Part shown: positions 19,488 to 27,926 of the stretch, piece after piece
Position numbering within the stretch: the stretch's first letter is position 1
Layout of the letters: every line of letters begins with the position of its first letter
Assembly: GCF_900090295.1 (NCBI RefSeq)
Contig: NZ_LT607753.1
Location: 4,774,001-4,838,000, forward strand
Direction of reading: 5' to 3'
Source: Micromonospora coxensis
GTDB taxonomy: Bacteria > Actinomycetota > Actinomycetes > Mycobacteriales > Micromonosporaceae
DNA length: 64,000 bases
Notes under the pieces: model-generated
What the model saw: the letters and a program-made list of their open reading frames with translations, nothing else
Told to the model about the DNA's origin: nothing
The model's database searches: none
Translations under genes and position numbers: made by a program

Positions 19488-20786
19488 ATGGACGCTCCCG
19501 GTCGTCCGCTGCGGGTCGCATACGTCCTGCTCCGCCCGCCGAGCTACAGCGAAACCTTCATCACTTCGGAGATCGAGGCCGTGCGCGCGGCCGGTGCCAC
19601 CGTCGAGGTCTTCGTGGCCCGCCGTGACGGTGGCCGGGGCGCCGAACTGAGGCAGGTCCTCGGCGCGCTGCTGCGTCATCCGGTCCGGACGCTGGCCGGG
19701 GTGCGTGTGCTCGGGATGTCCTACCTGCCGCGGGCGCTGCTGGCCGCGGCTCACGCGGCCCGGCTGTCCGGCCCGGTGTCCCGCTTCGGCGCTGACGTGC
19801 TGCACGCCCACTTCGTCAACCTGCCGACCGCGGTCGCCGCGCTGGTCGGGCGGTGGACCGCCGTCCCGGTGACCGCCATGGCGCACGCCGCGGACTTCCT
19901 GCTGGATGGCAACGGCCCCGCCCTGGACCGGCGACTCCGGCTGCTCAGCCACCTCTTCGTCATCTCGAGGGCCGCCGCGACCCAACTGGCCGAGCGGGGG
20001 GCGACCGTGTCGGAGATCCCGCACAGCGTGGTCCGGGCCGCGTTCGACGGCGAGATCGTCGAACCGCAGGGCCGTCCCACCGGCAGCACGATCCGCCTCG
20101 TCACCGTCGCCCGCCTGGTGGAGAAGAAGGGCGTCGACACGGCGTTGGACGCCGTTGCGCTGCTGGTCCGCGCCGGCATCCCGGTCCGCTACGACATCTA
20201 CGGCGACGGGCCGATCCGATCGGTGCTGGCCGATCGGGCCCACGCGTCGGCCCTCACCGACGTGGTCACGTTCCACGGCGCGGTGAGCCACCGGGTGGCC
20301 ACCGCCGCGCTCGTCGGCGCGGACGCCGCGGTGCTGCCCTGCCGGCGGGCCGCCGACGGCGACCTCGACGGCATTCCCGTCTTTCTGATGGAGGCCGCCA
20401 GCCGGGGAGTGCCCGTCGTGACCACCGCCGTGTCCGGCATCCCCGAACTGATCGGATCCGACGGCGGCTGGCAGGTTCCGCCGGACGATCCGACGGCGCT
20501 GGCCGACGCGCTGCGGCAGCTGATTCACCGACCTGAAGAGGGGCGACGACGGGCGGGGATCCTGGCCCGGCGGTTGCGCGAGGAGTTCTCTCCCACGTTG
20601 CAGGCCCGGCGGCTGCTGACCGTGTGGGGCCGGCTCGTCGACCGCGCCCCGCGCTCGACCGCCTCCCGTGTCCCGTTCGTGTCCACCGTGGATGGGCGTG
20701 CTCCGGCCGCCACCGACCCGGCCGCGGGCCCGGCACGCGAACAGGTCGGCGGGACCCCGGGGGAGGTCGGGACGGCATGGACCTGA
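19488..20786 (+). CDS. GT4-type glycosyltransferase (colanic acid type)
   Basis: 432-residue GT-B enzyme. The start of the protein, RVAYVLLRPPSYSETFI, is the hallmark of colanic-acid/exopolysaccharide transferases of the WcaL/AmsK kind (normally ...YPxxSETFI). HAHFVNLPTAVAALVG, SEIPHSVV, RLVTVARLVEKKGVDTALDA and the donor-site FLMEAASRGVPVVTTAVSGIPELI follow in order. The ATG at 19488 is preferred because ggggagg lies 9 bases upstream; a GTG two codons earlier overlaps the previous stop. The C-terminal 40 residues are Pro/Ala-rich and variable. Confidence 0.9.
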   Translation: MDAPGRPLRVAYVLLRPPSYSETFITSEIEAVRAAGATVEVFVARRDGGRGAELRQVLGALLRHPVRTLAGVRVLGMSYLPRALLAAAHAARLSGPVSRFGADVLHAHFVNLPTAVAALVGRWTAVPVTAMAHAADFLLDGNGPALDRRLRLLSHLFVISRAAATQLAERGATVSEIPHSVVRAAFDGEIVEPQGRPTGSTIRLVTVARLVEKKGVDTALDAVALLVRAGIPVRYDIYGDGPIRSVLADRAHASALTDVVTFHGAVSHRVATAALVGADAAVLPCRRAADGDLDGIPVFLMEAASRGVPVVTTAVSGIPELIGSDGGWQVPPDDPTALADALRQLIHRPEEGRRRAGILARRLREEFSPTLQARRLLTVWGRLVDRAPRSTASRVPFVSTVDGRAPAATDPAAGPAREQVGGTPGEVGTAWT

Positions 20787-21973
20787 CCGTCGTCGTCACG
20801 TTCTTCCCGCTGCCACAGGACCGGGGAGACCCGATCCGCGTGCTGATGATGCTGCGCGCGTTGGCACGGGCGCGGCGGTACACGTTGTTCGTGGTCCGCC
20901 GCCCGGAAACCACCGACGCGGACGTGACGCGGCTGCGCGTCCTGCTCCCCGGGGTCGCCGTGCGGGACTTCACCGCGACGCCGTACCGGCTGGACCGGCT
21001 CGGGCCCCTCGGCCGTTACCAGGAATCCCTGCTCGACGGCGTGCCGCCCTGGGTGCGTACCCGGTACAGCCACCAACTGCACGAGGCGCTGCGGACCCGC
21101 GCCGGCGTCGGGCTGGCCATCGGCGAGGCGGCCGGGGTGTATGTCCGGGACACTCCGCTGCGGTGGCACTGGGACAAGGCCAACGTGCTCGCCACGAGCA
21201 GCCGGCAGGACGTCGACGAGGCGGTGGGCGTGGCCCAGCAGCTCCGGGCGCGATACCTGGCCCGCATCTCCGCCCGATTCGAGCGGGAGGCGCTCACCGG
21301 GTGCGCGACGGTGTCGGTGACCAGCGCCGAAGAAGCCACCCGCCTGGCCCGGGAGTACGGCCGGCAGGCCGACTTCACCTTGCCCAGCTGCGTTCCGCTG
21401 CCCGACGGGTACGTCGCCCGCCCGGTCGCCGGACGACTGGTCTGGCTCAGCAGCTTCTCCTACCGGCCGAACCTGCTCGGCCTGCACCGGTTCCTTGCCG
21501 ACGGGTGGCCGCGGCTGCGTGCGGCCGGGTACACCCTCGAACTCGTCGGATCCGGGCTCACCGAACCGGTTCGTGCCGCCCTCGGCGAGCACGACGGTCT
21601 GGAGCTGACCGGCTGGGCCGCGGATCTGCGACCGGTCCTCGGTAGGGCCAGGGCAGCGGTCGTGCCACTGTGGAGCGGCGCGGGAGTCAAGCTGAAGACT
21701 CTGACCCTGCTGGCACACTCGGTGCCGGTGTTCAGCACCCCGATCGGACGGGAAGGCGTCCCCGCGACGGACGCGGTGCGCACGGCCGACACGCCCGTCG
21801 GGCTCGCCGAGGCGATCCTCACCACCACGCCCGCGGAGCTCGACCGGATGGCCGACGCGGCGCTGTCCCTGGTCCGGGGGCACTTCTCGGAGGCACGCTT
21901 CGCCGACCAGTTGGTCGACTCCCTCGACCGGCTCGGACAGCTCGGCACCGTGGACTCGTACGAGGGCACCTGA
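20777..21973 (+). CDS. glycosyltransferase (GT4/GT1-like)
   Basis: 398-residue glycosyltransferase. The N-terminus LTVVVTFFPLPQDRGDPIR carries the glycine-poor acceptor-site loop typical of TuaH/SypC-like transferases. The C-terminal donor domain includes LVWLSSFSYRPNLLGLHRFL, LELVGSGLTEPVR, ELTGWAADLRPVLGRARAAVVPLWSGAGVKLKTL, where the GAGVKLK motif marks the WsaF/TuaC-like subgroup. The ATG at 20777 follows gggggagg and overlaps the previous gene by 10 bases. Its stop overlaps the next start (TGATG). Sugar specificity is unknown. Confidence 0.88.
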   Translation: MDLTVVVTFFPLPQDRGDPIRVLMMLRALARARRYTLFVVRRPETTDADVTRLRVLLPGVAVRDFTATPYRLDRLGPLGRYQESLLDGVPPWVRTRYSHQLHEALRTRAGVGLAIGEAAGVYVRDTPLRWHWDKANVLATSSRQDVDEAVGVAQQLRARYLARISARFEREALTGCATVSVTSAEEATRLAREYGRQADFTLPSCVPLPDGYVARPVAGRLVWLSSFSYRPNLLGLHRFLADGWPRLRAAGYTLELVGSGLTEPVRAALGEHDGLELTGWAADLRPVLGRARAAVVPLWSGAGVKLKTLTLLAHSVPVFSTPIGREGVPATDAVRTADTPVGLAEAILTTTPAELDRMADAALSLVRGHFSEARFADQLVDSLDRLGQLGTVDSYEGT

Positions 21974-24774
21974 TGTCGACGCGCAAACTGGTGTCGGCCT
22001 CCACGGCGAATCTGTTGATCCCGATCAGCGGCTTGCTCGTCAGCCCCTTCCTCTCCCGTGAGCTGGGGCCGGAGGGCCGCGGCCTGTACGCGGCGCTCAC
22101 CCTGCCGATCGTGGTGTGCGGCTGGATCGGCACGTACGGATTGCAGGACGCCCTGAGCTACCACGTCCGGGAGGGGCGGCTGTCGAGACGGGCTGCGGCG
22201 AAGGTCAGCCTGGTGGCGATGGCGCCGCTCGGCGTGCTCGCCGTCGGTCTGATGGCGGTGCTCGGGCTCTTCATCTTTCCCGACCCCACCCGGCACGGCC
22301 AGTTCCTGACGCTGGCGTTGTTCGCGCCCCTGCACGTGTTGGCGAACCTGTTCATCGGTGCCCTGACCGGTGGCTCGGACATCCGCGGCCTGAACCTGGT
22401 CAAAGTGGTGCCGGCGTTGGTCCGTACCGCCCTGGTGATCTTCTGCTGCCTGGCGTTCGATCTGAGCGCGTACCAGGCCGGCCTGATCTTCATCGGGTCG
22501 GTGTTGACCGGCCTGGTGATCGGACTGGTCCGGCTCCGCTCGGCGGTCGAGGTGCCCAGCGGTGAGTCCGCCCCGCCGGATCCGGTGCCGACCGGCTCGC
22601 TCATCCGCTACGCCCTGACGTGTCTGCCCGGGGTGCTGGCGGCGATCTCCAGCGCCCGCCTCGACCAGGTCGTCGGACTGCCGCTCATCGGAGCGCGGGA
22701 ACTCGGGTACTACGCCGTCGCGGTGAGCCTGGCGGAACTTCCGATGGTTGTCGCCACAGCGGCCAGAACGGTCCTGATGGGCCGTCCTGCGGGCGAAAGT
22801 TCCCGGGACACGACACAGGTCGCCCGGTTGGCGGTTCTGGCGTCGGTGGTCATCTGCGGGCTGTTGGCTCTCTCGGCCGGATTCGCCGTGCCATTGGTCT
22901 TCGGCGCGGACTTCACGCCGGCTGTCGCCCCGACGGTCATCCTCTGCGCCGGCACTCTGCTGTACGCCTGCATGACCATCTACAGCGCGGCGCTGCTGGC
23001 GCACAACCGTCCCGGGTGGTCCTCCGCTGCCCTGGTGACGGGCTCGGTCGTCGGTATTCTGGCGCTGCTGGCGCTGGCCCCGCTCGGGGCGGTCGGGGCG
23101 GCTCTCGCGAGTCTCGCCGGGTACGCCGTTGCGATGATCATCGCCGGTGTCGCGGTCGGCCGGGTGCCGGCACTCGGGTCGCTGCGGATGCTCACGGTGC
23201 CGTACGAGGGCGATGTCCGTCTCGTCAAGGAGAAGGTGGCTCGGATGCTGGAAGGGGTACGCCCGACGGCTGCGGCGGTCGGAGGCGGAGCCGACAAGGC
23301 CGACCTGCCGGGGACCGGCAGCCCCGCCACGTCGGCAGGTTCGCCGGTGTCCCGGGCGGTAGCCCTCTACCGTCGGATCGGACCGGGCACGACCGGCGTG
23401 GCCGTCCTGATCGTCCTGGCCTGGACGCGGGTGCTGGCACCCCAGGTGATGCAGCTCGTCGACACCGGGCGGCCTGCCTTCAACTCCCGAGAGGACCTGG
23501 TCCCACCGCTGGGCGAGGCGGCCGGCAACGGGCTGACGCTGCTCTTCCTGCTGCTGGCGGCCGGCCTCGGCGTGCACGGACTGTGGCGGCGGCGCCCGGC
23601 CGGCTGGCGGTGGCTCGCTGTCGGCGTCGCTCCCCTGCTCGCCGTCGAGGTCGCCGGTCTGCTGCACGGCCAGACGCCCGGCCCGGTCGCGGTTGCCCTC
23701 CCGCTGGCAGCCTTCGCGATCTGGGCGCAGCGCCCGCGCGAGGAGGTGCTCGGGGTCATCGGCGTTCTCGGCGGGCTCACCGCCCTCGTCTCGATGGTCT
23801 TCGCCGCGGCGCGTCCCGACCTGGCGCTGATCTCCGGTGCTGCGGCGGGAGAGAAATCCGTGCTGCTCGGCGGTCTGCTCGCCGGGCCGTACCTGCACTC
23901 CAACGTATTGGGTATCGCGTTGGCGCTCAGCGTCGCCTTCGTCTTCCACCTGCGTCACCCCGGGCTCCGCTGGACGTGCCTCGCCCTGATCCTCGCCGCG
24001 TTGCTGTGGACCGGGTCCCGCACCAGCCAGCTCGCCGTCGGCGCGGTACTGCTGACGTATGTGCTGCTGCGCCTGTTCCGGCACCGGAGTTGGCCGGCGT
24101 CCGTGACGCTCGCGGCCGGCGCCCTGCTCGTGGTCGTGGTCCCACTGATCACCACCGATCCCGAGAGCTTCAGCGAGCGAGGCCGGATCTGGGCGGCACT
24201 GCTCGATCGGTGGCGGGACAGCCCGATCGTCGGTTGGGGACCGAAGCTCTTCCAGCAGGACCCCGCGCTCGCCGCCGAACTCGGCGGCCAGTTCAACCAC
24301 GGGCACAACGTCATGGTTCAGCTGCTCGTCGTCGGTGGCCTGCTGGCCCTCGTCGCGTTCGGACTGCTGTGCTGGGCGGCCTGGCGCCGATCCGCGATGC
24401 TCGCGGCGCAGGGGCGACCGGCGGCGCTGCTCTTCCTCGTGGGGCTCGTCCACGTCTCGTGGTTGGAGGCTTCCCACATTCCGACGACCCTGTCCGGTTA
24501 CGTCACGTGGCTACCGCTGCTGACGATCGCGCTCGCCGGACCGACCGCGCTGCTCGACGCGCCGGCGTCTCCCGCCCGGCCCGGTGCGGCGTCCCTGCCC
24601 GGATCACGGCCCCGGCCGGTACCCTGGCCGGCGCCGGACGGGCTCGCCGATTCGCACCCGGACACGCAGGGTGGGCCGGACGGAGGTCGGCCCACCCACG
24701 TCGCGCTGTCCGGTACGACCGCGACGGCGGGACCGGACGATGATGCTCAGAAGATCAACGTGCCACGCAGATAG
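21973..24774 (+). CDS. fused Wzx-type flippase and Wzy/O-antigen-ligase-type protein
   Basis: A 933-residue polytopic protein with two parts that are normally separate. Residues 1 to about 410 are an oligosaccharide flippase of the MATE/MOP kind: LLVSPFLSRELGPEGRGLYA, about twelve helices, and LPLIGARELGYYAVAVSLAEL. A hydrophilic linker of about 50 residues (430-480) follows. Residues about 480-860 form a second membrane part with O-antigen ligase/polymerase features: SRTSQLAVGAVLL, SERGRIWAALLDRWRDSPIVGWGP, and NHGHNVMVQLLVVGGLLAL. One protein could thus both flip and polymerise or ligate the repeat unit. The last 60 residues are low-complexity and run over a terminator-like hairpin. No stop or frame change separates the halves. 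Confidence 0.85.
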   Translation: MSTRKLVSASTANLLIPISGLLVSPFLSRELGPEGRGLYAALTLPIVVCGWIGTYGLQDALSYHVREGRLSRRAAAKVSLVAMAPLGVLAVGLMAVLGLFIFPDPTRHGQFLTLALFAPLHVLANLFIGALTGGSDIRGLNLVKVVPALVRTALVIFCCLAFDLSAYQAGLIFIGSVLTGLVIGLVRLRSAVEVPSGESAPPDPVPTGSLIRYALTCLPGVLAAISSARLDQVVGLPLIGARELGYYAVAVSLAELPMVVATAARTVLMGRPAGESSRDTTQVARLAVLASVVICGLLALSAGFAVPLVFGADFTPAVAPTVILCAGTLLYACMTIYSAALLAHNRPGWSSAALVTGSVVGILALLALAPLGAVGAALASLAGYAVAMIIAGVAVGRVPALGSLRMLTVPYEGDVRLVKEKVARMLEGVRPTAAAVGGGADKADLPGTGSPATSAGSPVSRAVALYRRIGPGTTGVAVLIVLAWTRVLAPQVMQLVDTGRPAFNSREDLVPPLGEAAGNGLTLLFLLLAAGLGVHGLWRRRPAGWRWLAVGVAPLLAVEVAGLLHGQTPGPVAVALPLAAFAIWAQRPREEVLGVIGVLGGLTALVSMVFAAARPDLALISGAAAGEKSVLLGGLLAGPYLHSNVLGIALALSVAFVFHLRHPGLRWTCLALILAALLWTGSRTSQLAVGAVLLTYVLLRLFRHRSWPASVTLAAGALLVVVVPLITTDPESFSERGRIWAALLDRWRDSPIVGWGPKLFQQDPALAAELGGQFNHGHNVMVQLLVVGGLLALVAFGLLCWAAWRRSAMLAAQGRPAALLFLVGLVHVSWLEASHIPTTLSGYVTWLPLLTIALAGPTALLDAPASPARPGAASLPGSRPRPVPWPAPDGLADSHPDTQGGPDGGRPTHVALSGTTATAGPDDDAQKINVPRR
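24669..24697 (-). terminator. hairpin terminator for the kinase-like gene, inside the flippase fusion
   Basis: Perfect 10-bp arms (GGGTGGGCCG / CGGCCCACCC) with a 9-base loop. It lies 50 bp past the stop of the minus-strand gene 24747-26060, where a terminator is expected, yet falls inside the low-complexity tail of the plus-strand fusion gene. Confidence 0.5.
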
Positions 24775-26060
24775 TTGGCCACCCGGCGCAGCTGGTTCGC
24801 GCCGTCGACCGGTGCCGTCATGCGGAACACCATCTGCCGGTTGAGCTTGCCGTCGGTGCCACCGCGCCAGTAGGCGACGACCACCAACCCGTACCGGCGC
24901 TCACCGTCGATCTCCAGCGAGCTGCTCTCGGCGTAGCAGGAGTACCGGCCGCTCCGCACCCACTGCAGGTTCCAGGCCTCCTCGCTCTTGCGCATGGCGG
25001 CCTGCTGCTCCTGGGTGCAGTCGAGCGGGCAGTCCCGGACGATCAGCTCTCCGCCGATCTTCGGCTCGCCGGCCACCGCCAGACCGCAGTAGTAGCGGGC
25101 GGAGGTCTGCGTCAAGGCGCTGGGGGTGCACTGCCAGTTCTGCGGGACCTTGATCGGGAAGTCGATTCCCTCCAGACCGGTGAGGGTCTGCAAGCCGTCG
25201 TTCTCCTGGAAGCGCGGCCAGGCGGCCGGCCAGGCCCCCGCCCTGGGCGGCTCCGCTCCGGGGCTGGCAGGCTGGGCCGTGGTCGCCTCCGCGGACGGCA
25301 GCGCACTCGTGGTGCCGCCGGCGTTGGTCGGAGTGGGCCGAGGCCCTGGGTCGTTCCGCAGCACGTTGGCCGCGAGCAGGTAGCCGCCGCCGACCAGCAG
25401 CGCCAGGACGAGCGTGCTGACCGCGACCCACAGGCCGGTGCGACGCTGCCGTGGTGGTGAGGGCTTGATCCTGGGCTCGCGGGTTGCCGTGTCGACGTCC
25501 TCGGTGTGCTGCACCGGCTGGGCCATCAACGGCGGGATCTCGGTGAACGGCATGGTGACGGCGTACGGCGGAGCCGACACCGACGGCGGCGGGGTCGAGA
25601 CCGGTACCCCGGAGACGGGAACGGGTGCGCCACTGGTGGGTGAGGCGTTGCCGTCGAGCTGTGCGCTGCTGTCCTGCTGAGGGCCGGTCTCCGCCGGGGG
25701 CGTCGCGGCGCTCGCCGCGGACTCCGGCCCGGCCGCCTCCGCCGGGGCGGGCGACGCCGTCAGCTCGACCCCGAGCAATTGGAAGATGCGGGCCGGTGGG
25801 GCGGCGTTGTCACCGGTGTAGGCCACCCACGGCGTCGGAGCGGTGAAGTCGGAGGCCACCTCTCCGGCGTCCGGCCGCTCGTACCGGACGGTCGCAGCGG
25901 CATTGGTGAACGCCTCCCGCCAGCCCGGGTGGCCCGCCACGGTGGCGTCGAGCTGGGCCACCGTCACGGGCAGGCCGTGAACGTCCGTCCCCGACCACAC
26001 CGCGCCTGCCGGCGACGACGCCAGCGTCCTGATGAACTGGTAAGGATCCAGCTGCTGCAT
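24747..26060 (-). CDS. membrane protein with kinase-N-lobe-like start, unknown function
   Basis: 437 residues, function unknown. The first 115 residues (YQFIRTLASSPAGAVWSGTD, then LPVTVAQLD) loosely resemble the glycine-rich N-lobe of bacterial Ser/Thr kinases, but no catalytic loop follows, so it is at most a degenerate kinase-like domain. A Pro/Ala/Ser-rich linker (about 115-210) leads to one transmembrane helix (about 216-240, LWVAVSTLVLALLVGGGYLL) and an outer domain of about 150 residues with four cysteines (WQCTPS, RYYCGLAV, RDCPLDC). The last 28 bases overlap the end of the fused flippase gene tail to tail. Its place inside the polysaccharide locus suggests regulation of polymer export, which is inference. 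Confidence 0.7.
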   Translation of the reverse strand: MQQLDPYQFIRTLASSPAGAVWSGTDVHGLPVTVAQLDATVAGHPGWREAFTNAAATVRYERPDAGEVASDFTAPTPWVAYTGDNAAPPARIFQLLGVELTASPAPAEAAGPESAASAATPPAETGPQQDSSAQLDGNASPTSGAPVPVSGVPVSTPPPSVSAPPYAVTMPFTEIPPLMAQPVQHTEDVDTATREPRIKPSPPRQRRTGLWVAVSTLVLALLVGGGYLLAANVLRNDPGPRPTPTNAGGTTSALPSAEATTAQPASPGAEPPRAGAWPAAWPRFQENDGLQTLTGLEGIDFPIKVPQNWQCTPSALTQTSARYYCGLAVAGEPKIGGELIVRDCPLDCTQEQQAAMRKSEEAWNLQWVRSGRYSCYAESSSLEIDGERRYGLVVVAYWRGGTDGKLNRQMVFRMTAPVDGANQLRRVANYLRGTLIF

Positions 26061-26090
26061 CTGCGCCTTCTCTGCTCTTCCTGTCGGTGG

Positions 26091-26096
26091 ATCCTA
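26091..26096 (-). promoter_or_regulatory. candidate -10 box of the kinase-like gene
   Basis: TAGGAT on the minus strand lies about 30 bases before the ATG at 26060, which is preceded by an AGAAGG ribosome site, so this gene would have a short leader. Confidence 0.35.
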
Positions 26097-26259
26097 GCGA
26101 TGAGCCGCAAGCGGCCATCATCCCGGACGCGTGCGCGCCTGCTGGCGCGAGGCGCGCGTCGCACGGGAGGTGATCGGACTTCCGGAGCCCGACCACAGGT
26201 GGCTCGGCCTTGCCAGTCGGGCGGACCCGTCCCGGACGCCCGGTGTCGGCGCTGTCCGG

Positions 26260-27816
26260 TCAGCGACCTCCACCGCGGAAGACCTCCGCGACCGTACGCA
26301 ACAGGATCTTGATGTCCAACCAGAGCGACCAGTTCTCGACGTAGTAGTTGTCGAATCGTGCCCGGTCGGAGATGGGGGTGTCCCCGCGCAGACCGCTGAC
26401 CTGCGCCAGTCCGGTCAGCCCCACCGGCACCCGGTGGCGCATCGCGTAGTTCGGGTACTCCGCCGAGAACTTCTCGACGAAGTACGGCCGCTCCGGTCGT
26501 GGCCCGACCACGCTCATCTCGCCGCGCAGGATGTTCCACAGCTGGGGCAGCTCGTCCAGCGACGTACGGCGCATGAACCGCCCGATCGGTCCGACCCGTC
26601 GGTCGTGCGCGATCGACCAGTTCGTCTGGGACTCGTGCTCGTCCACCGGACGCATCGATCGGAACTTGACCACCTGGAACGGCTTGCCGTACCGACCGAT
26701 CCGCTCCTGCCGGAAGAAGACGCCCCGACCACCGTCGATGAAGGTCGCGACGAGGCAGAGCAGGAGCAGTGGGCTCAGTACGAGCAGGGCCAGGGTGGCG
26801 ATGACCACGTCGGAGGCCCGCTTGATCGCCCACCGTGGCCCGGAGAGCGTGATGTCGCCGATCTGGACGATCGGGATGGCGCCGACGTGGTCGGGGTATC
26901 CGCCCTGGGACCCCGAGCCCCAGAGGCGGGGGACCGCCCAGAGGTCACAGCGGGCACTGGCGGGACGGAGCAGCGCCTCCATCACGGTCGACTCGGGGCA
27001 GTCCGGATCAGCGATGATGACGACGTCGCAGTCGACCAGCCGGACGAGGTGTTCCAGGTCGTCGAGGGTGCCGATCAGCGGAACTCCACCGGCGTCCTGC
27101 CGGGTCGGCACGTCGACGCAGCCGACGAACCGCAGGCCGTACTGGGGATAGCGGCGCAGCAGCCGGGCCAGTTCCACACCCACCGGGCCGCCGCCGACGA
27201 CGATGGCGTTGTGCTCCAGCCACCGGCGCCGGCGCGCCACGATGGTGAGCGTCCTGGTGCAGGCCCGCCCCACGACCACCAGCACCGCCGAGAGCGCCAC
27301 GCCGTGCATGAACCCGCTGACGTACGGCACCGAGTCGTGGCGGTAGGTCGCGATGATCGCCACCACCGCGCCGCAGGCCAACAGGCGTCCACTCAGGGCG
27401 GGCAGCTCGTCCAGGATGCTGAGGTGGCGTCGGGCCCGGTAGAGCCCGCCGGTCGCGAAGACCGCCACCGCGAGGGCGGCGTTGGACAGCGTTCCCCGCC
27501 AGTAGCTCTGGCTCAACAGCAGGGGAGCGAGCAGCGCGGCGAGGTCCACGGGCAGGGCCAGCATCCAGGCCCGGAGCCCGCGGGTCCGCTTCGAGGCCCG
27601 CGAACCCGCGTACGGCAGCACTGCGGTGGTGTCGAGACCGGCGCGCGCCGGCGTCGCGGTCGTCGGCTCGCTCGGCCGGCGGACCGAGGGGATGCCCATG
27701 GGAAGGCCCTCGTCACCTGCCGCCTCGGGCGCTCGCGCGCCGGCCCGTGGTGGTGGTGGTGTGTTCAACCGCGGAACAACCGCAGCCGGATCTGTTGTCG
27801 CCGAATGGCCTGACAT
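26260..27816 (-). CDS. polyprenyl-phosphate glycosylphosphotransferase (initiating sugar transferase)
   Basis: 518-residue WbaP/CpsE-type enzyme that moves a sugar-1-phosphate to undecaprenyl phosphate, starting each repeat unit. After a 50-residue cytoplasmic start there are several helices, a Rossmann-like middle domain (NAIVVGGGPVGVELARLLRR), a re-entrant helix (ASDVVIATLALLVLSPLLLL) and the catalytic bacterial sugar transferase domain: FFRQERIGRYGKPFQVVKFR, RRTSLDELPQLWNILRGEMS, VVGPRPERP and GLTGLAQVSG. The ATG at 27816 is preferred over a start 32 codons upstream because gggggag lies about 9 bases before it. It is transcribed away from LCP and towards the kinase-like gene. Confidence 0.93.
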   Translation of the reverse strand: MSGHSATTDPAAVVPRLNTPPPPRAGARAPEAAGDEGLPMGIPSVRRPSEPTTATPARAGLDTTAVLPYAGSRASKRTRGLRAWMLALPVDLAALLAPLLLSQSYWRGTLSNAALAVAVFATGGLYRARRHLSILDELPALSGRLLACGAVVAIIATYRHDSVPYVSGFMHGVALSAVLVVVGRACTRTLTIVARRRRWLEHNAIVVGGGPVGVELARLLRRYPQYGLRFVGCVDVPTRQDAGGVPLIGTLDDLEHLVRLVDCDVVIIADPDCPESTVMEALLRPASARCDLWAVPRLWGSGSQGGYPDHVGAIPIVQIGDITLSGPRWAIKRASDVVIATLALLVLSPLLLLCLVATFIDGGRGVFFRQERIGRYGKPFQVVKFRSMRPVDEHESQTNWSIAHDRRVGPIGRFMRRTSLDELPQLWNILRGEMSVVGPRPERPYFVEKFSAEYPNYAMRHRVPVGLTGLAQVSGLRGDTPISDRARFDNYYVENWSLWLDIKILLRTVAEVFRGGGR

Positions 27817-27926
27817 TGTCGAATCTCCCCCGTGACTGCCCTGGGCCCGCTCGCGCAGGCCCAGGGCGATCGAAGGATACGAGCGTCTCCGCCACACCAC
27901 CACAGCCGGCACGGCAAAGGGAAGTC

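Noticed and set aside
21460..24477. A 1005-codon open frame on the minus strand opposite the flippase fusion.
   Set aside because: It is the mirror of a GC-rich coding strand; it has no domain motif, its composition is Asp/Arg/Gln/Gly repeats typical of antisense frames, and the plus strand encodes a recognisable protein.
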